Shown: one piece after another, positions 7,682 through 16,135 of the stretch
Layout: every line of letters begins with the position of its first letter
Position numbering within the stretch: the first letter of the stretch is position 1
Origin: Bog-473 sp036268485
GTDB lineage: Bacteria; Actinomycetota; Acidimicrobiia; Acidimicrobiales; RAAP-2
Reading direction: 5' to 3'
Assembly (NCBI GenBank): GCA_036268485.1
Contig: DATAUC010000109.1
Coordinates: forward strand, 124,001-188,000
DNA: 64,000 bases
The notes under the pieces: generated by a model
What the model was told of the DNA's origin: nothing
What the model saw: the letters and a program-made list of their open reading frames with translations, nothing else
The model's database searches: none
Made by a program: the position numbers and the translations under genes

Positions 7682-8983
7682 ATGGCGTGGGATTTCGAAA
7701 CGGACCCCGAATATCAAGAGAAACTGGACTGGGCGGACGCGTTTGTGCGGGAAGAGGTCGAGCCCCTCGACCTGGCGTTCCCTCACCTGCAGTTCACACC
7801 GTTGGAGGGAAAGCGCCGGGAGGCCATCGACCCGCTCAAAGACGCCGTGCGAGCCCAGGGACTGTGGGCCACCCACCTCGGACCTGAGCTTGGCGGAAGG
7901 GGCGATGGCCAGCTGAAGCTGGCCCTGCTCAACGAGATCCTTGGACGCTCGTCGTGGGCTCCCATCGTCTTCGGTTGCCAGGCGCCTGACACCGGCAACG
8001 CCGAAATCATCGCCCACTACGGCACTGACGGACAGAAGGAGCGCTACCTGCAGCCCCTGCTTGATGGCGAATGCTTCTCCAGCTACTCCATGACTGAACC
8101 GCACGCGGGAGCGGATCCCACCCTTTTCACCACCCGGGCCGAGAAGGACGGCGACGAGTGGGTCATCAACGGTTGGAAGTTCTTCTCGTCCAACGCACGG
8201 ACGGCGTCGTTCCTCATCGTGATGGCCGTCACCAATCCCGACGTGAGCCCGTACAAGGGCATGTCGATGTTCCTGGTACCGACCGGTACTCCGGGCGTCA
8301 ACATCGTCCGCAACATGGGCCTCTACGGCGAACCCGCCGGCGAGGGGTCCCACGCCCTCATCCATTATGAAGATGTCCGCGTGCCCGAAGAAGCACTCCT
8401 GGGTGGTGAGGGACAGGCCTTCGTGATCGCGCAGACGCGCCTTGGTGGCGGTCGCATCCACCACGCCATGAGAACGATCGGGATGGCCCAAAAGGCCATC
8501 GACATGATGTGCGAGCGGGCGCTCAGCCGGGAAACCCAGGGAAGCCTCCTAGCCGACAAGCAGTTTGTGCAGGGTTACATTGCCGACTCGTACGCGCAGC
8601 TCATCCAGTTCCGCCTCTTCGTGTTGTACACGGCCTGGGAGATCGACAAGTACAACGACTACAAGCGGGTGCGCAAGGACATCGCCACGGCCAAGGTGGT
8701 CATGCCGACGGTGCTCCATGACATTGCATGGCGGGCCATGCAGATTCACGGAGCGTTGGGTACCACCAACGAAATGCCTTTCTTCGGCATGGTCCTTGCC
8801 GCCGGTGTCATGGGTCTGGCCGATGGGCCTACCGAGGTGCACAAGATCACCGTGGCTCGGCAGGTGTTGCGCGACTACCAAGCCAGCGACGATGTATGGC
8901 CGACCCAATTACTGCCCAAGCGTCAGGACGCCGCCCGAGCCAAGTTCGCCGAATATCTCGAGCTGGAGGTGGGAAACCTGTGA
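7682..8983 (+). CDS. Acyl-CoA dehydrogenase, ACAD10/11-like
   Basis: A 433-residue flavoprotein of the acyl-CoA dehydrogenase fold. FAD-contact segments CFSSYSMTEPHAGADP (about residue 140) and WKFFSSNA are present, and the C-terminal loop reads LADGPTEVHK in place of the usual EGTNEIQR. This DGPTEVHK type is typical of the ACAD10/ACAD11 branch. The stop overlaps the GTG start of an APH-type kinase by four bases, which is the same partnership fused in animal ACAD10/11. The ribosome site GAGGGAGGG precedes the ATG. It may act on 4-phosphoacyl-CoA rather than as a plain dehydrogenase (see findings). First gene of a probable operon running to about 14038. Confidence 0.9.
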   Translation: MAWDFETDPEYQEKLDWADAFVREEVEPLDLAFPHLQFTPLEGKRREAIDPLKDAVRAQGLWATHLGPELGGRGDGQLKLALLNEILGRSSWAPIVFGCQAPDTGNAEIIAHYGTDGQKERYLQPLLDGECFSSYSMTEPHAGADPTLFTTRAEKDGDEWVINGWKFFSSNARTASFLIVMAVTNPDVSPYKGMSMFLVPTGTPGVNIVRNMGLYGEPAGEGSHALIHYEDVRVPEEALLGGEGQAFVIAQTRLGGGRIHHAMRTIGMAQKAIDMMCERALSRETQGSLLADKQFVQGYIADSYAQLIQFRLFVLYTAWEIDKYNDYKRVRKDIATAKVVMPTVLHDIAWRAMQIHGALGTTNEMPFFGMVLAAGVMGLADGPTEVHKITVARQVLRDYQASDDVWPTQLLPKRQDAARAKFAEYLELEVGNL

Positions 8984-10038
8984 GCCTGATAGACGAGTTC
9001 CCCACCCCCGAGATCTCCAACGTTGATGGCCTGGTGGCGTGGCTGGACAGCCAGGGACTCGGCGTCGGGGCGCCGCTCGAGCACGGGTACATATCGGGTG
9101 GGAGCCAGAACGAGATCTACGAACTTCAACGGGGCAACCTGCACTGCGCCATGCGCATTCCCCCACCGTCCGCGCCGGCATCGCGGGACGACGGCATCGT
9201 CCGTGAATGGCGGATCATTGAAGCCCTCAGCGGTACCGACGTTCCGCACACCGAAGCGATCGCCGTGTGCACCGACCAGTCCGTGCTGGGGCGCACCTTC
9301 TACCTGATGGGATTCGTCGACGGCTGGTCGCCCATGTCGATGCGTCGCCAATGGCCTGACCCCTTCGACCAGGACCTGAACCAGCGCCGCGGCCTGGCCT
9401 TCCAGTTGGTGGAGGGGATCGGCCTCCTCTCCAAAGTCGACTGGCGGTCCAAGGGGCTCGAGGATTTCGGCCGTCCCGAAGGCTTTCACGAGCGCCAGGT
9501 CGACCGGTGGACATCGTTCCTTGAGCGCATCAAGGGCCGGGATCTCCCCGGGTTCGAGGAAGCCGCCGCGTGGCTCCGATCCCATCGTCCCATTGACTAC
9601 GTGCCGGGACTGATGCACGGGGACTACCAATTCGCCAATGTCATGTTCCGCCATGGCGGGCCGGCGCAGCTGGCCGCCATTGTCGATTGGGAAATGGGCA
9701 CCGTAGGCGATCCCAAACTCGATCTCGGCTGGGTCGTCCATTCCTGGCCCGACGACACCTCGAGCGACGAAGACCGGACCGGTGGCTATGTAGACATGAC
9801 CGGCATGCCCCCGGTCGATGACGTATTGGCCCACTATTCGACGGTGTCGGGACGACAGGTCGACGACATCGACTACTACTGCGTGCTGGCCAAGTGGAAG
9901 CTGGCTGTGGTGCTCGAGCAGGGATTTCAGCGCGCCGGTGATGACGAGAAGCTGCAGGCCTTCGGACCGGTCGTACTCGACCTCATGGCCGGTGCGGCCG
10001 ATCTGGCCGAGACGACCGACTATTCGGTGAAGGCCTGA
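8980..10038 (+). CDS. APH-family phosphotransferase (ACAD10/11-type kinase)
   Basis: A 352-residue aminoglycoside-phosphotransferase/choline-kinase fold protein. The catalytic loop HGDYQFANVM and the metal-binding DWEMGTVGDP (about residues 210-245) are intact, so it should be an active ATP-dependent small-molecule kinase. The start is GTG 8980, overlapping the ACAD stop (GTGA), with GGAGGTGG upstream. Established knowledge: relatives paired with ACADs (LvaA in Pseudomonas, the kinase domain of animal ACAD11) phosphorylate the 4-hydroxyl of hydroxyacyl-CoAs. A resistance role is unlikely in this catabolic setting. Confidence 0.88.
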   Translation: MSLIDEFPTPEISNVDGLVAWLDSQGLGVGAPLEHGYISGGSQNEIYELQRGNLHCAMRIPPPSAPASRDDGIVREWRIIEALSGTDVPHTEAIAVCTDQSVLGRTFYLMGFVDGWSPMSMRRQWPDPFDQDLNQRRGLAFQLVEGIGLLSKVDWRSKGLEDFGRPEGFHERQVDRWTSFLERIKGRDLPGFEEAAAWLRSHRPIDYVPGLMHGDYQFANVMFRHGGPAQLAAIVDWEMGTVGDPKLDLGWVVHSWPDDTSSDEDRTGGYVDMTGMPPVDDVLAHYSTVSGRQVDDIDYYCVLAKWKLAVVLEQGFQRAGDDEKLQAFGPVVLDLMAGAADLAETTDYSVKA

Positions 10039-10062
10039 CGCCACCAGTGACCGCAGCCTGAC

Positions 10063-11046
10063 GTGCGCGCCGCCATGTGCCGGACGTACGGCGATCCCGA
10101 TGTCATTGGCGTTGAGGAGGTACCTCCGCCTGAGATAGGCCCCGGGCTGGTGCGCGTGGCCGTCAGGGCCGGTGCCATCAATTTCCCCGACGTTCTGCTC
10201 ATCGCCAACCGCTATCAGGTTTCTGTGCCGGTCCCGTTCATTCCGGGCAGTGAGTTCGCTGGGGAGGTCACCGAGGTCGGGGACGGCGTCGAGTCTTTCC
10301 GTCCGGGTCAGAGGGTCTTCGGGTCAACCATGGTCGGCGCCTTCGCCGAAGAAGTCGTCGTGTCGGCGTCTTCCCTGACCGACATTCCGAATGGCGTCAC
10401 CGACGACGTGGCGGCGGCCTTCGGCGTGGCCTTTCGCACCGCCTTCCATGTACTCCGTTCGGTGGCCCAGGTCCGGACGGGCGACGAACTGATTGTGTTG
10501 GGGGCAGGAGGCGGCGTGGGTTCGGCAGCCGTCCAACTGGGGGCGCTCCTCGGAGCCGTGGTCACGGCGATCGCCTCTTCACCTGAGAAGCTCGAAGCGG
10601 CCAAGGCATGTGGCGCCACCCGCCTCATCCAGCATCAGGCAGGATCAGACCTGCGGGCTGCCCTGAAGGAAGCGTTGGCCCAGGGCGCCGACGTGGTGAT
10701 CGATCCCGTGGGGGGAGGGTTGGCCGAGCCGGCGCTCCGATCACTCCGTTTCGGGGGACGTTTCGTCACCGTCGGCTACGCCTCAGGGACCATTCCCCAT
10801 ATCCCTCTTAATTTGGTGCTCCTCAAAGGGGTGACCATCCTGGGCTTCCAGTTCCGGGACTTTGCCATCCACCAGCCTGAGGAGATGGTCAACAACGAGG
10901 TGGAGCTGCTCGAATTGCTGGTTACGGGTCAGGCCCGACCGGTTATCGGCGCCACGTTCGACCTGAACGAGGTCGCCGAGGCCCTGCGGCTGGTGGGTGA
11001 CGGCCAGGCCATTGGCAAGGTGGTGCTCCGGACGGGCTCCGTCTAA
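10063..11046 (+). CDS. Zinc-independent quinone oxidoreductase (MDR family)
   Basis: A 327-residue medium-chain reductase of the NADPH:quinone oxidoreductase type. The NADPH-binding glycine motif is GAGGGVGSAAVQ near residue 148. The structural zinc cysteines of alcohol dehydrogenases are absent. The start is taken as GTG 10063 because it yields the usual MRAAMCRTYG N-terminus. No strong ribosome site is visible. It follows the kinase gene by 24 bases and precedes a CoA-transferase by 82. It probably reduces an enone or quinone, possibly as an enoyl reductase-like step in the pathway. Confidence 0.88.
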   Translation: MRAAMCRTYGDPDVIGVEEVPPPEIGPGLVRVAVRAGAINFPDVLLIANRYQVSVPVPFIPGSEFAGEVTEVGDGVESFRPGQRVFGSTMVGAFAEEVVVSASSLTDIPNGVTDDVAAAFGVAFRTAFHVLRSVAQVRTGDELIVLGAGGGVGSAAVQLGALLGAVVTAIASSPEKLEAAKACGATRLIQHQAGSDLRAALKEALAQGADVVIDPVGGGLAEPALRSLRFGGRFVTVGYASGTIPHIPLNLVLLKGVTILGFQFRDFAIHQPEEMVNNEVELLELLVTGQARPVIGATFDLNEVAEALRLVGDGQAIGKVVLRTGSV

Positions 11047-11048
11047 CA

Positions 11049-11074
11049 TTGACGTCGATGTCAGAGTTGAAAAT
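11049..11074 (+). promoter_or_regulatory. TGAC-N6-GTCA element upstream of CoA-transferase
   Basis: TTGACGTCGATGTCA contains the inverted repeat TGAC-N6-GTCA (11050-11063), followed by GAGTTGAAAAT. The strings TTGACGTC and GTTGAAAAT both recur, closer together, upstream of the amidohydrolase at 15242 on the opposite strand. The related 3349 element has GTCAAAAAT. It lies three bases after the oxidoreductase stop and 55 bases before the next start, so it may be an internal promoter or operator. Confidence 0.35.
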
Positions 11075-11128
11075 GGGAAAGGGACCGACCATGGTCTGGT
11101 CCAGCTATGCGACAGGGAGATACGGACG

Positions 11129-12355
11129 ATGACGGCGACGCCGGTTATGAAGGGCGTGCGCGTCCTGGAAGTCGCGGAGCACACCTTCGTGCCAGCCGCC
11201 TCGGCCCTCCTGTCCGACTGGGGGGCCGAAGTCATCAAGATTGAGCCGACCGAACGAGGCGATGCCATGCGGGGCCTGGCGGCCACCGGGGTCATCTCGA
11301 TCACGGGCGATGTCCACCCGCTCCTTGAGCATTCCAACCGGGGCAAGCGCAGCCTTGCTCTTGACCTCTCGACTCAGGACGGCCTCGACATTCTCTACAA
11401 GCTGGCGGAGACGGCAGACGTCTTCCTCACCAACAAGCTCCCGCATGTGCGTAAGAAGCTCAAGATCGAGCTCGAAGACATTCGGGCTCACAACCCCAGC
11501 ATCATTTATGTGGCGGGAACGGGGCAGGGAGAGCGAGGGCCGGATGCCGACAAGGGTTCCTACGACTCGCTGTCGTTCTGGTTCCGTCCTGGTGTGTCTA
11601 TGGGCGTGAAGCCGGCCGATTCCGATCACCTGCCGGGTCCCCCCGGACCGGGGTTTGGCGACTCCATCGGTGCCATGACCATCGCCGGCGGCATTATGGG
11701 TGCGCTCTTTCACCGCGAGCGGACGGGCGAAGCGACCACGGTGGACGTCTCCCTGTTGGCCACGGGCATGTGGGCCATGGGACAGGCCTATGCGCTCTCA
11801 CTCTTGACAGAAAAACCCTGGCAAGGCCCTCCTTCCGGATCGCCTCGCCTCAATCCTCTCGTGCGAAATTTTGTCACCAAGGACAACCGGAGCCTCTCGT
11901 TCTGCTGTCTGCAGGCCAGTCGCTACTGGGCCGAGCTGTGCACGCTGCTGGACCGCCCCGAACTGGGGACCGATCCTAAATTTGCCGATCACGCCGCGCT
12001 GGTGGAACACAGCCTCGAAGCACAGGCACTGCTCGAAACCGCATTCGCCGAGCGGACCGTCGCCGAATGGCGCGAGCGTCTGGCTGACTTCACCGGGCAG
12101 TGGTGCGTCGTGCAGGACACGCTCGAGGCGGCCACGATCGATCCGCAAACCGAGGCGAACGGCTACGTGCAGGACTGCGTCAGTTCGACCGGTTCTACCT
12201 TCAAGCTTGTGGCCGCACCGGTGCAGTATGGCGGGGAGCCGGCGCCGCCCGGCCGGGCACCCGAATTCAACGAGCACGGCGACGACATTCTGGTCGAACT
12301 CGGAATCGACTGGGATACCATTTTGGACCTCAAGATTCGCTCCATCGTCGGGTAA
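11129..12355 (+). CDS. CoA-transferase family III (CaiB/BaiF)
   Basis: A 408-residue class III CoA-transferase, which moves CoA between acids through a covalent aspartyl intermediate. The N-terminal block VLEVAEHTFVPAASALLSDWGAEVIKIE and NRGKRSLALDL are characteristic. GERGPDADKGSYDSLSFWFR contains the position of the catalytic aspartate (SYDS). I start at ATG 11129, which has AGGGAG upstream and gives the usual N-terminus; an open extension to 10997 overlaps the previous gene. It probably activates an acid for the surrounding beta-oxidation enzymes. Confidence 0.9.
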   Translation: MTATPVMKGVRVLEVAEHTFVPAASALLSDWGAEVIKIEPTERGDAMRGLAATGVISITGDVHPLLEHSNRGKRSLALDLSTQDGLDILYKLAETADVFLTNKLPHVRKKLKIELEDIRAHNPSIIYVAGTGQGERGPDADKGSYDSLSFWFRPGVSMGVKPADSDHLPGPPGPGFGDSIGAMTIAGGIMGALFHRERTGEATTVDVSLLATGMWAMGQAYALSLLTEKPWQGPPSGSPRLNPLVRNFVTKDNRSLSFCCLQASRYWAELCTLLDRPELGTDPKFADHAALVEHSLEAQALLETAFAERTVAEWRERLADFTGQWCVVQDTLEAATIDPQTEANGYVQDCVSSTGSTFKLVAAPVQYGGEPAPPGRAPEFNEHGDDILVELGIDWDTILDLKIRSIVG

Positions 12356-12400
12356 CACGCTCGTCCGTTCGCAACAACACCAAAACTCAGGAGGTAATTG

Positions 12401-13228
12401 ATGGGACTGTTTGATGCATTCCGTTACGACGGCAAGCGGGTACTGGTGGTCGGAGGCGCTTCCGGCATGGGGGCCGCGGCGGCCGAACTGGTGCAGGACG
12501 CCGGCGCCGAAGTAATCGTGATGGACTTCGCCGAGGTGACGCTGGCCGGCGCCAAGACCATTCATCTCAACCTGGGCGAGAAGGCATCCATCGACGCCGC
12601 TCTGGCCGAGCTCGGTGGTCCGGTGCACGCGCTGATGTCGTGCGCCGGCGTGGCCGACGGGACGCCCAACATCGAAAAGATCAACTACGTCGGTCACCGG
12701 TACATGATCGACCGCATGCTTGAGAGTGGTGCACTTGGAAGCGGCGCCGCCATCGGGTTCATCTCCTCAGCCGCCGGCCTCGGGTGGGAATCCAACCTCG
12801 ATCTCGTAAAGGAATACCTCGACATCACCGACTTCGACGCCGCATCGGCTTGGGCCGTTGAGCACGGGTGGGCCGACTACTTCCACTCCAAGCAGGCAGT
12901 CTGCGGCTTCGTGGCCCGGCAGGCCTTCTCGCTTCTTAAGCAGGGCATCCGCATCAACGCCATCTGCCCCGGACCGACCGACACGCCGCTGGCCCGGGCC
13001 AACGAGGAGATGTGGCTCGGCTTCGGAGCCGACTACCGCGACGAGGTCGGCATCCCGGCATCGACGCCATTGGAGCAGGCCTACCCGCTGGTGTTCCTAT
13101 GCAGCGAGGCTGCGGCGGGCATCACCGGTATCACATTGGTCAGCGACGCCGGGTACATCAGCTCGGGTATCACCGACTCGTACCCCCCGGCATCGGCCGC
13201 TGCCGGGTTCCTGCTCGGCCGTTTCTAA
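12401..13228 (+). CDS. SDR, 3-alpha-hydroxysteroid / coniferyl-alcohol dehydrogenase-like
   Basis: A 275-residue short-chain dehydrogenase with an N-terminal VVGGASGMGAAAAE motif, a deviation from the usual TGxxxGxG, and a catalytic YFHSK (YxxxK) near residue 163. The shortened region between the Rossmann motif and MSCAGVADGT, and the long WESNLDLVKEYLDITDFD insert before the catalytic tyrosine, resemble the 3-alpha-hydroxysteroid and coniferyl-alcohol dehydrogenase branch. A perfect AGGAGG site lies six bases before ATG 12401. The substrate is likely a cyclic or aromatic alcohol; steroid specificity is not proven. Confidence 0.85.
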   Translation: MGLFDAFRYDGKRVLVVGGASGMGAAAAELVQDAGAEVIVMDFAEVTLAGAKTIHLNLGEKASIDAALAELGGPVHALMSCAGVADGTPNIEKINYVGHRYMIDRMLESGALGSGAAIGFISSAAGLGWESNLDLVKEYLDITDFDAASAWAVEHGWADYFHSKQAVCGFVARQAFSLLKQGIRINAICPGPTDTPLARANEEMWLGFGADYRDEVGIPASTPLEQAYPLVFLCSEAAAGITGITLVSDAGYISSGITDSYPPASAAAGFLLGRF

Positions 13229-13252
13229 CCCCCGCAGGCACCCAATGATTCG

Positions 13253-14038
13253 GTGAGTTCCGAGACGCAGAACGCCTTCGGGCGCCGCCACGTGCTGCAG
13301 GACCTCGGGTGGGTCGTGGCTCGGGACGGCGATCGCCAAAGGGGCACCGCCGCCATGTATGACGAAATGCATGTGCCCGGCACCGGGCATGTGAGGACCA
13401 GCATTTTGGCCAGTTGGGCCGATGTTCTCTGTGGCTACCTCGCTATGGATGTGCTCAGCCCCCGCGTGCCGGTAACGCTCGAGCTCGACGTGCACCTCTT
13501 CGGGCCGCCGCCGGGCCGTGGGTCGATCAACGGCGTGGGCCGGGTGCTCAAGGCGGGCCGTACCGTCTTCGTGGGCCGCGTCGACTTCTTCGGCGAGGAT
13601 GACAGCGCCGTCGGGTTCGCGGCCGCGTCGTTCATGGCCGCCCCCGACACCACGCTGACCATCTCGAGGGAAGGACCGGAGCGGCCGGCACCGCAGGGCA
13701 AGCAATTGCACGAGGCGTTCGCCGACCGGGCCGGGTGCCAGCGCCGTGAGCCTGGCGTAGCCGTGTTGAGCAGCTCGGATGAATCGTTGAATGCCTCCAA
13801 CACGCTCAACGGCGGTCTCATCGCTCTGGCCGTGGAAGAGGCTGTGCTGTCGTTGTCGCCCGGGAAAGTAGTGACGTCGCTGGCCCTCCGCTTTCTCCAG
13901 CCCGTGCGGAAAGGTCCGGCCGTGGCCCGGGCCACCATGCAGCGGGACCTGGCACAGGTTGAGGTACACGACGCCGGCAATGACGACCGGCTCTGCGTAG
14001 TCGCCACGGCCCGGACCGAAGGGGCCCGTTCGACGTAG
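13253..14038 (+). CDS. Hotdog-fold thioesterase-like protein
   Basis: A 261-residue protein with two hotdog-type halves, as in acyl-CoA thioesterases of the PaaI/TesB superfamily: HVRTSILASWADVLCGYLAM with the VTLELDVHLF strand in the first, and SLNASNTLNGGLIALAVEEA with a SLALRFLQPVRKGPA strand in the second. No unique catalytic motif identifies its substrate. The start is GTG 13253, 24 bases after the SDR stop, with only a weak ribosome site. It is the last gene of the 7682-14038 run and faces the amidohydrolase gene stop to stop with one base between. A role in freeing CoA from dead-end thioesters is inferred. Confidence 0.75.
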   Translation: MSSETQNAFGRRHVLQDLGWVVARDGDRQRGTAAMYDEMHVPGTGHVRTSILASWADVLCGYLAMDVLSPRVPVTLELDVHLFGPPPGRGSINGVGRVLKAGRTVFVGRVDFFGEDDSAVGFAAASFMAAPDTTLTISREGPERPAPQGKQLHEAFADRAGCQRREPGVAVLSSSDESLNASNTLNGGLIALAVEEAVLSLSPGKVVTSLALRFLQPVRKGPAVARATMQRDLAQVEVHDAGNDDRLCVVATARTEGARST

Positions 14039-14039
14039 G

Positions 14040-15242
14040 TCAGGCCGCGAAGGGGATCTTCATGGCCACGGCCAGGTTGCCACCCATCACCTTGGCCATC
14101 TCTTCGTGGCTGAGGTCCTGGATCTCGTCGACGTAGGAAAGCGGCTCTGCCATGCCCTCAATGTGCGGGTAGTCGGATCCAAACACCACCCGGTCCACAC
14201 CGAGCAGCTCAATGAGCTCACGCGGATTGTCCTCGTGGAAGGGGTGCACCCAGATATTGCGCTTCAGCACCATGAGGGGGTCCTCGTCGTAGAGGGCCGG
14301 CTCGTGGGCGTAGGAGTGGCCGATTGCCTGAATGAACGGTCGCACCCAGGCGGATCCGTTCTCCACGGGCAGTATGCGAAGGGTGGGGAATCGGCTGAGC
14401 AGACCGTGGCCGATGAGTGAGGCCACCGTGTCGAAGATGCCGCGACTCTGTGTGTGCGCTATGTCCATGAACGCCGTCTTGCCGGAGAAAGGCAGGAGCT
14501 CGCCTTCGGGCTTCCCTTCCCACTGGTTGTAGTACTTGGACAGTCCGTCATCGGACGCGTGCATGCCCACGGTGATGTCGAGTTCGGTGACCCTCTGCCA
14601 GAAGGGATCGAACTCCGGCAGGGCGAACGAGCGACGACCCATGTACCCCGGCACGGGTGCCGGCCGGATCAGGATGATCTTGGCGCCGCGCTCGACCACC
14701 CATTCAAGCTCCTTGATGGCCTCGTTGACGATCGGCAGCGTGATGACCGGAGCGGCGAAAATGCGTCCCTCGTAGTTGAAGGTCCAGTGCTCGTACATCC
14801 ACTGGTTGAGTGCGTGCACGGCGGCGTGAGTGGCCAGCGGGTCGGAACCGAGACGTTCCTCCAAGAGGCTGGCCAATGTCGGCCACATAAGGGCCCGGTC
14901 GAGCCCTAGCTCGTCCATCAGTGCCAGACGTGGCTCGGGCGAGAAGAAAGCCTCTGGCGAACGGATGGGGTCGCCCATCAGCTCACGGCGCGTCTTGCCT
15001 TCGGGGTTCCCGTGCTTGAAGAATTCCTCGGATGCCCCGGGCCGCCCGACCACCTCGAAGGTGGGATTGGGGATGTAATCCGAAATGACGTTACGCACGG
15101 CGATCTTGGTGCGGCCGTTGAACTGGATGTACTTGATCAGACCGTCATATTCCTTGGGCAGGAACTTGGTGAACGCGTCCGGCGTCTCATACATGTGGTT
15201 ATCGGCATCAAAGACGGGGAAATCGACGATTGGTTTTGGCAT
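14040..15242 (-). CDS. Amidohydrolase-2 family metal-dependent enzyme
   Basis: A 400-residue TIM-barrel protein of the amidohydrolase-2 family. The first metal motif is DADNHMYE near residue 12, and the C-terminal FGSDYPHIEG (about residue 360) carries the conserved aspartate. GMHAS and VENGSAWV supply barrel residues. Family members hydrolyse C-C or C-N bonds or decarboxylate. The gene stands alone between a thioesterase and a divergent hydrolase. Its 5' leader holds a small GAGGA-GAA-TCCTC hairpin (15255-15267), next to the GGAGG ribosome site, and the TTGACGTC element upstream. It is one of three such proteins in the window. Confidence 0.9.
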   Translation of the reverse strand: MPKPIVDFPVFDADNHMYETPDAFTKFLPKEYDGLIKYIQFNGRTKIAVRNVISDYIPNPTFEVVGRPGASEEFFKHGNPEGKTRRELMGDPIRSPEAFFSPEPRLALMDELGLDRALMWPTLASLLEERLGSDPLATHAAVHALNQWMYEHWTFNYEGRIFAAPVITLPIVNEAIKELEWVVERGAKIILIRPAPVPGYMGRRSFALPEFDPFWQRVTELDITVGMHASDDGLSKYYNQWEGKPEGELLPFSGKTAFMDIAHTQSRGIFDTVASLIGHGLLSRFPTLRILPVENGSAWVRPFIQAIGHSYAHEPALYDEDPLMVLKRNIWVHPFHEDNPRELIELLGVDRVVFGSDYPHIEGMAEPLSYVDEIQDLSHEEMAKVMGGNLAVAMKIPFAA

Positions 15243-15269
15243 TTCGGCACCTCCGAGGAGAATCCTCTA

Positions 15270-15290
15270 GATTTTCAACTTTGACGTCAA
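15270..15290 (-). promoter_or_regulatory. TTGACGTCAA palindrome with downstream GTTGAAAAT, amidohydrolase promoter region
   Basis: TTGACGTCAA (15281-15290) is a perfect 10-base palindrome. Read on the minus strand it continues as AGTTGAAAATC, the string also found at 11064-11074. It lies about 30-50 bases upstream of the amidohydrolase start and within 75 bases of the divergent hydrolase. TTGACG may serve as -35. The same 10-mer occurs once inside coding sequence at 5869, so the palindrome alone is not decisive. Confidence 0.4.
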
Positions 15291-15341
15291 TATTATGCGA
15301 TATTGGCGCTTGGAACAATCGCCGACCCTGGGGGGTGCGAG

Positions 15342-16061
15342 ATGGCGACCTATGTGCTGGTCCACGGGGGTGGGCATGGTGGCTGGTGCTACCAGCGCGT
15401 GGCCCGGATCCTCCGCGCCTCCGGTCACGAAGTGTACGCACCGACCCTGACCGGGCTCGGTGAGCGATCACATCTGATGGCTGCTGACGTCGACCTGCAC
15501 CGCCACATAGAAGACGTGGTGGCCGTTCTGCACTACGAAGATCTGCGGGACGTGATTCTGGTGGGGCACAGCTACGGGGGCATGGTGATCACCGGCGCAG
15601 CCGATCGGGCGGCAGATCGGGTGGGCCGGCTCGTCTACCTGGATGCCGCCACGCCTCAGAATAGGCAGTCCCTGGTCGATGTGGCCGGCCCCATCATTGA
15701 AGCGGTCCGCCCCATGGGCAAGACGGTCGATGGCATTGAGCTCGTGTTGCTCCCGGCCCCGGATGCGGGCTTGCTCTACGGCGTGACCGATACGGCCGAC
15801 CTGGCCTGGATGGCAGAACGACTGGAAGGACATCCATGGCGATGCTTCAGCCAACCACTCGACCTGCTCAACGAAGATGCCCTGTGGGCGATCCCGCGGT
15901 TCCACGTGATCTGCACATCGACCCTGGCCACACGCGACCAAAAGGTGATGGAACTGGCGCGGGCCGAAGGTCGGCTGTGGGATATCGACACCGGACACGA
16001 CCTGATGATCACTGAACCACAACTGACGGCGAACGCGTTGCTGGAGGTAGCGACTTCATAG
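15342..16061 (+). CDS. Alpha/beta hydrolase
   Basis: A 239-residue alpha/beta-hydrolase. The oxyanion-loop segment LVHGGGHGGWCY lies at the N-terminus, the nucleophile elbow is GHSYGGM (about residue 78), and the catalytic histidine fits DTGHDLMITEP near residue 222. This pattern matches the methylesterase/hydroxynitrile-lyase-like group that acts on small esters. The start is ATG 15342 after a G-rich ribosome site; the frame is open upstream to 15303 without a site. The gene is divergent from the amidohydrolase and is followed by a hairpin that may terminate transcription. Confidence 0.87.
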   Translation: MATYVLVHGGGHGGWCYQRVARILRASGHEVYAPTLTGLGERSHLMAADVDLHRHIEDVVAVLHYEDLRDVILVGHSYGGMVITGAADRAADRVGRLVYLDAATPQNRQSLVDVAGPIIEAVRPMGKTVDGIELVLLPAPDAGLLYGVTDTADLAWMAERLEGHPWRCFSQPLDLLNEDALWAIPRFHVICTSTLATRDQKVMELARAEGRLWDIDTGHDLMITEPQLTANALLEVATS

Positions 16062-16089
16062 CGGCGGGGTCTCACGCCGAAGGGTTTTA
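16062..16089 (+). terminator. Possible rho-independent terminator
   Basis: CGGCG (16062-16066), an eight-base loop and CGCCG (16075-16079) form a short stem right after the hydrolase stop codon. AAGGG and a TTTT run at 16086-16089 follow. The stem is short, so confidence is limited, but the position between two genes with separate ribosome sites is right. Confidence 0.4.
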
Positions 16090-16135
16090 GCAGCACTGAC
16101 AACGTTTCATTCAGCATCAACAACAAGGAGGCAGT

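Noticed and set aside
8980..10038. APH-family protein as an antibiotic-resistance kinase
   Set aside because: Coupling to an ACAD10/11-like gene and the catabolic surroundings argue for an acyl-CoA kinase role.
8923..10044. Minus-strand open frame of over 370 codons opposite the kinase gene
   Set aside because: Shadow of the APH-family kinase; no ribosome site or recognisable domain.
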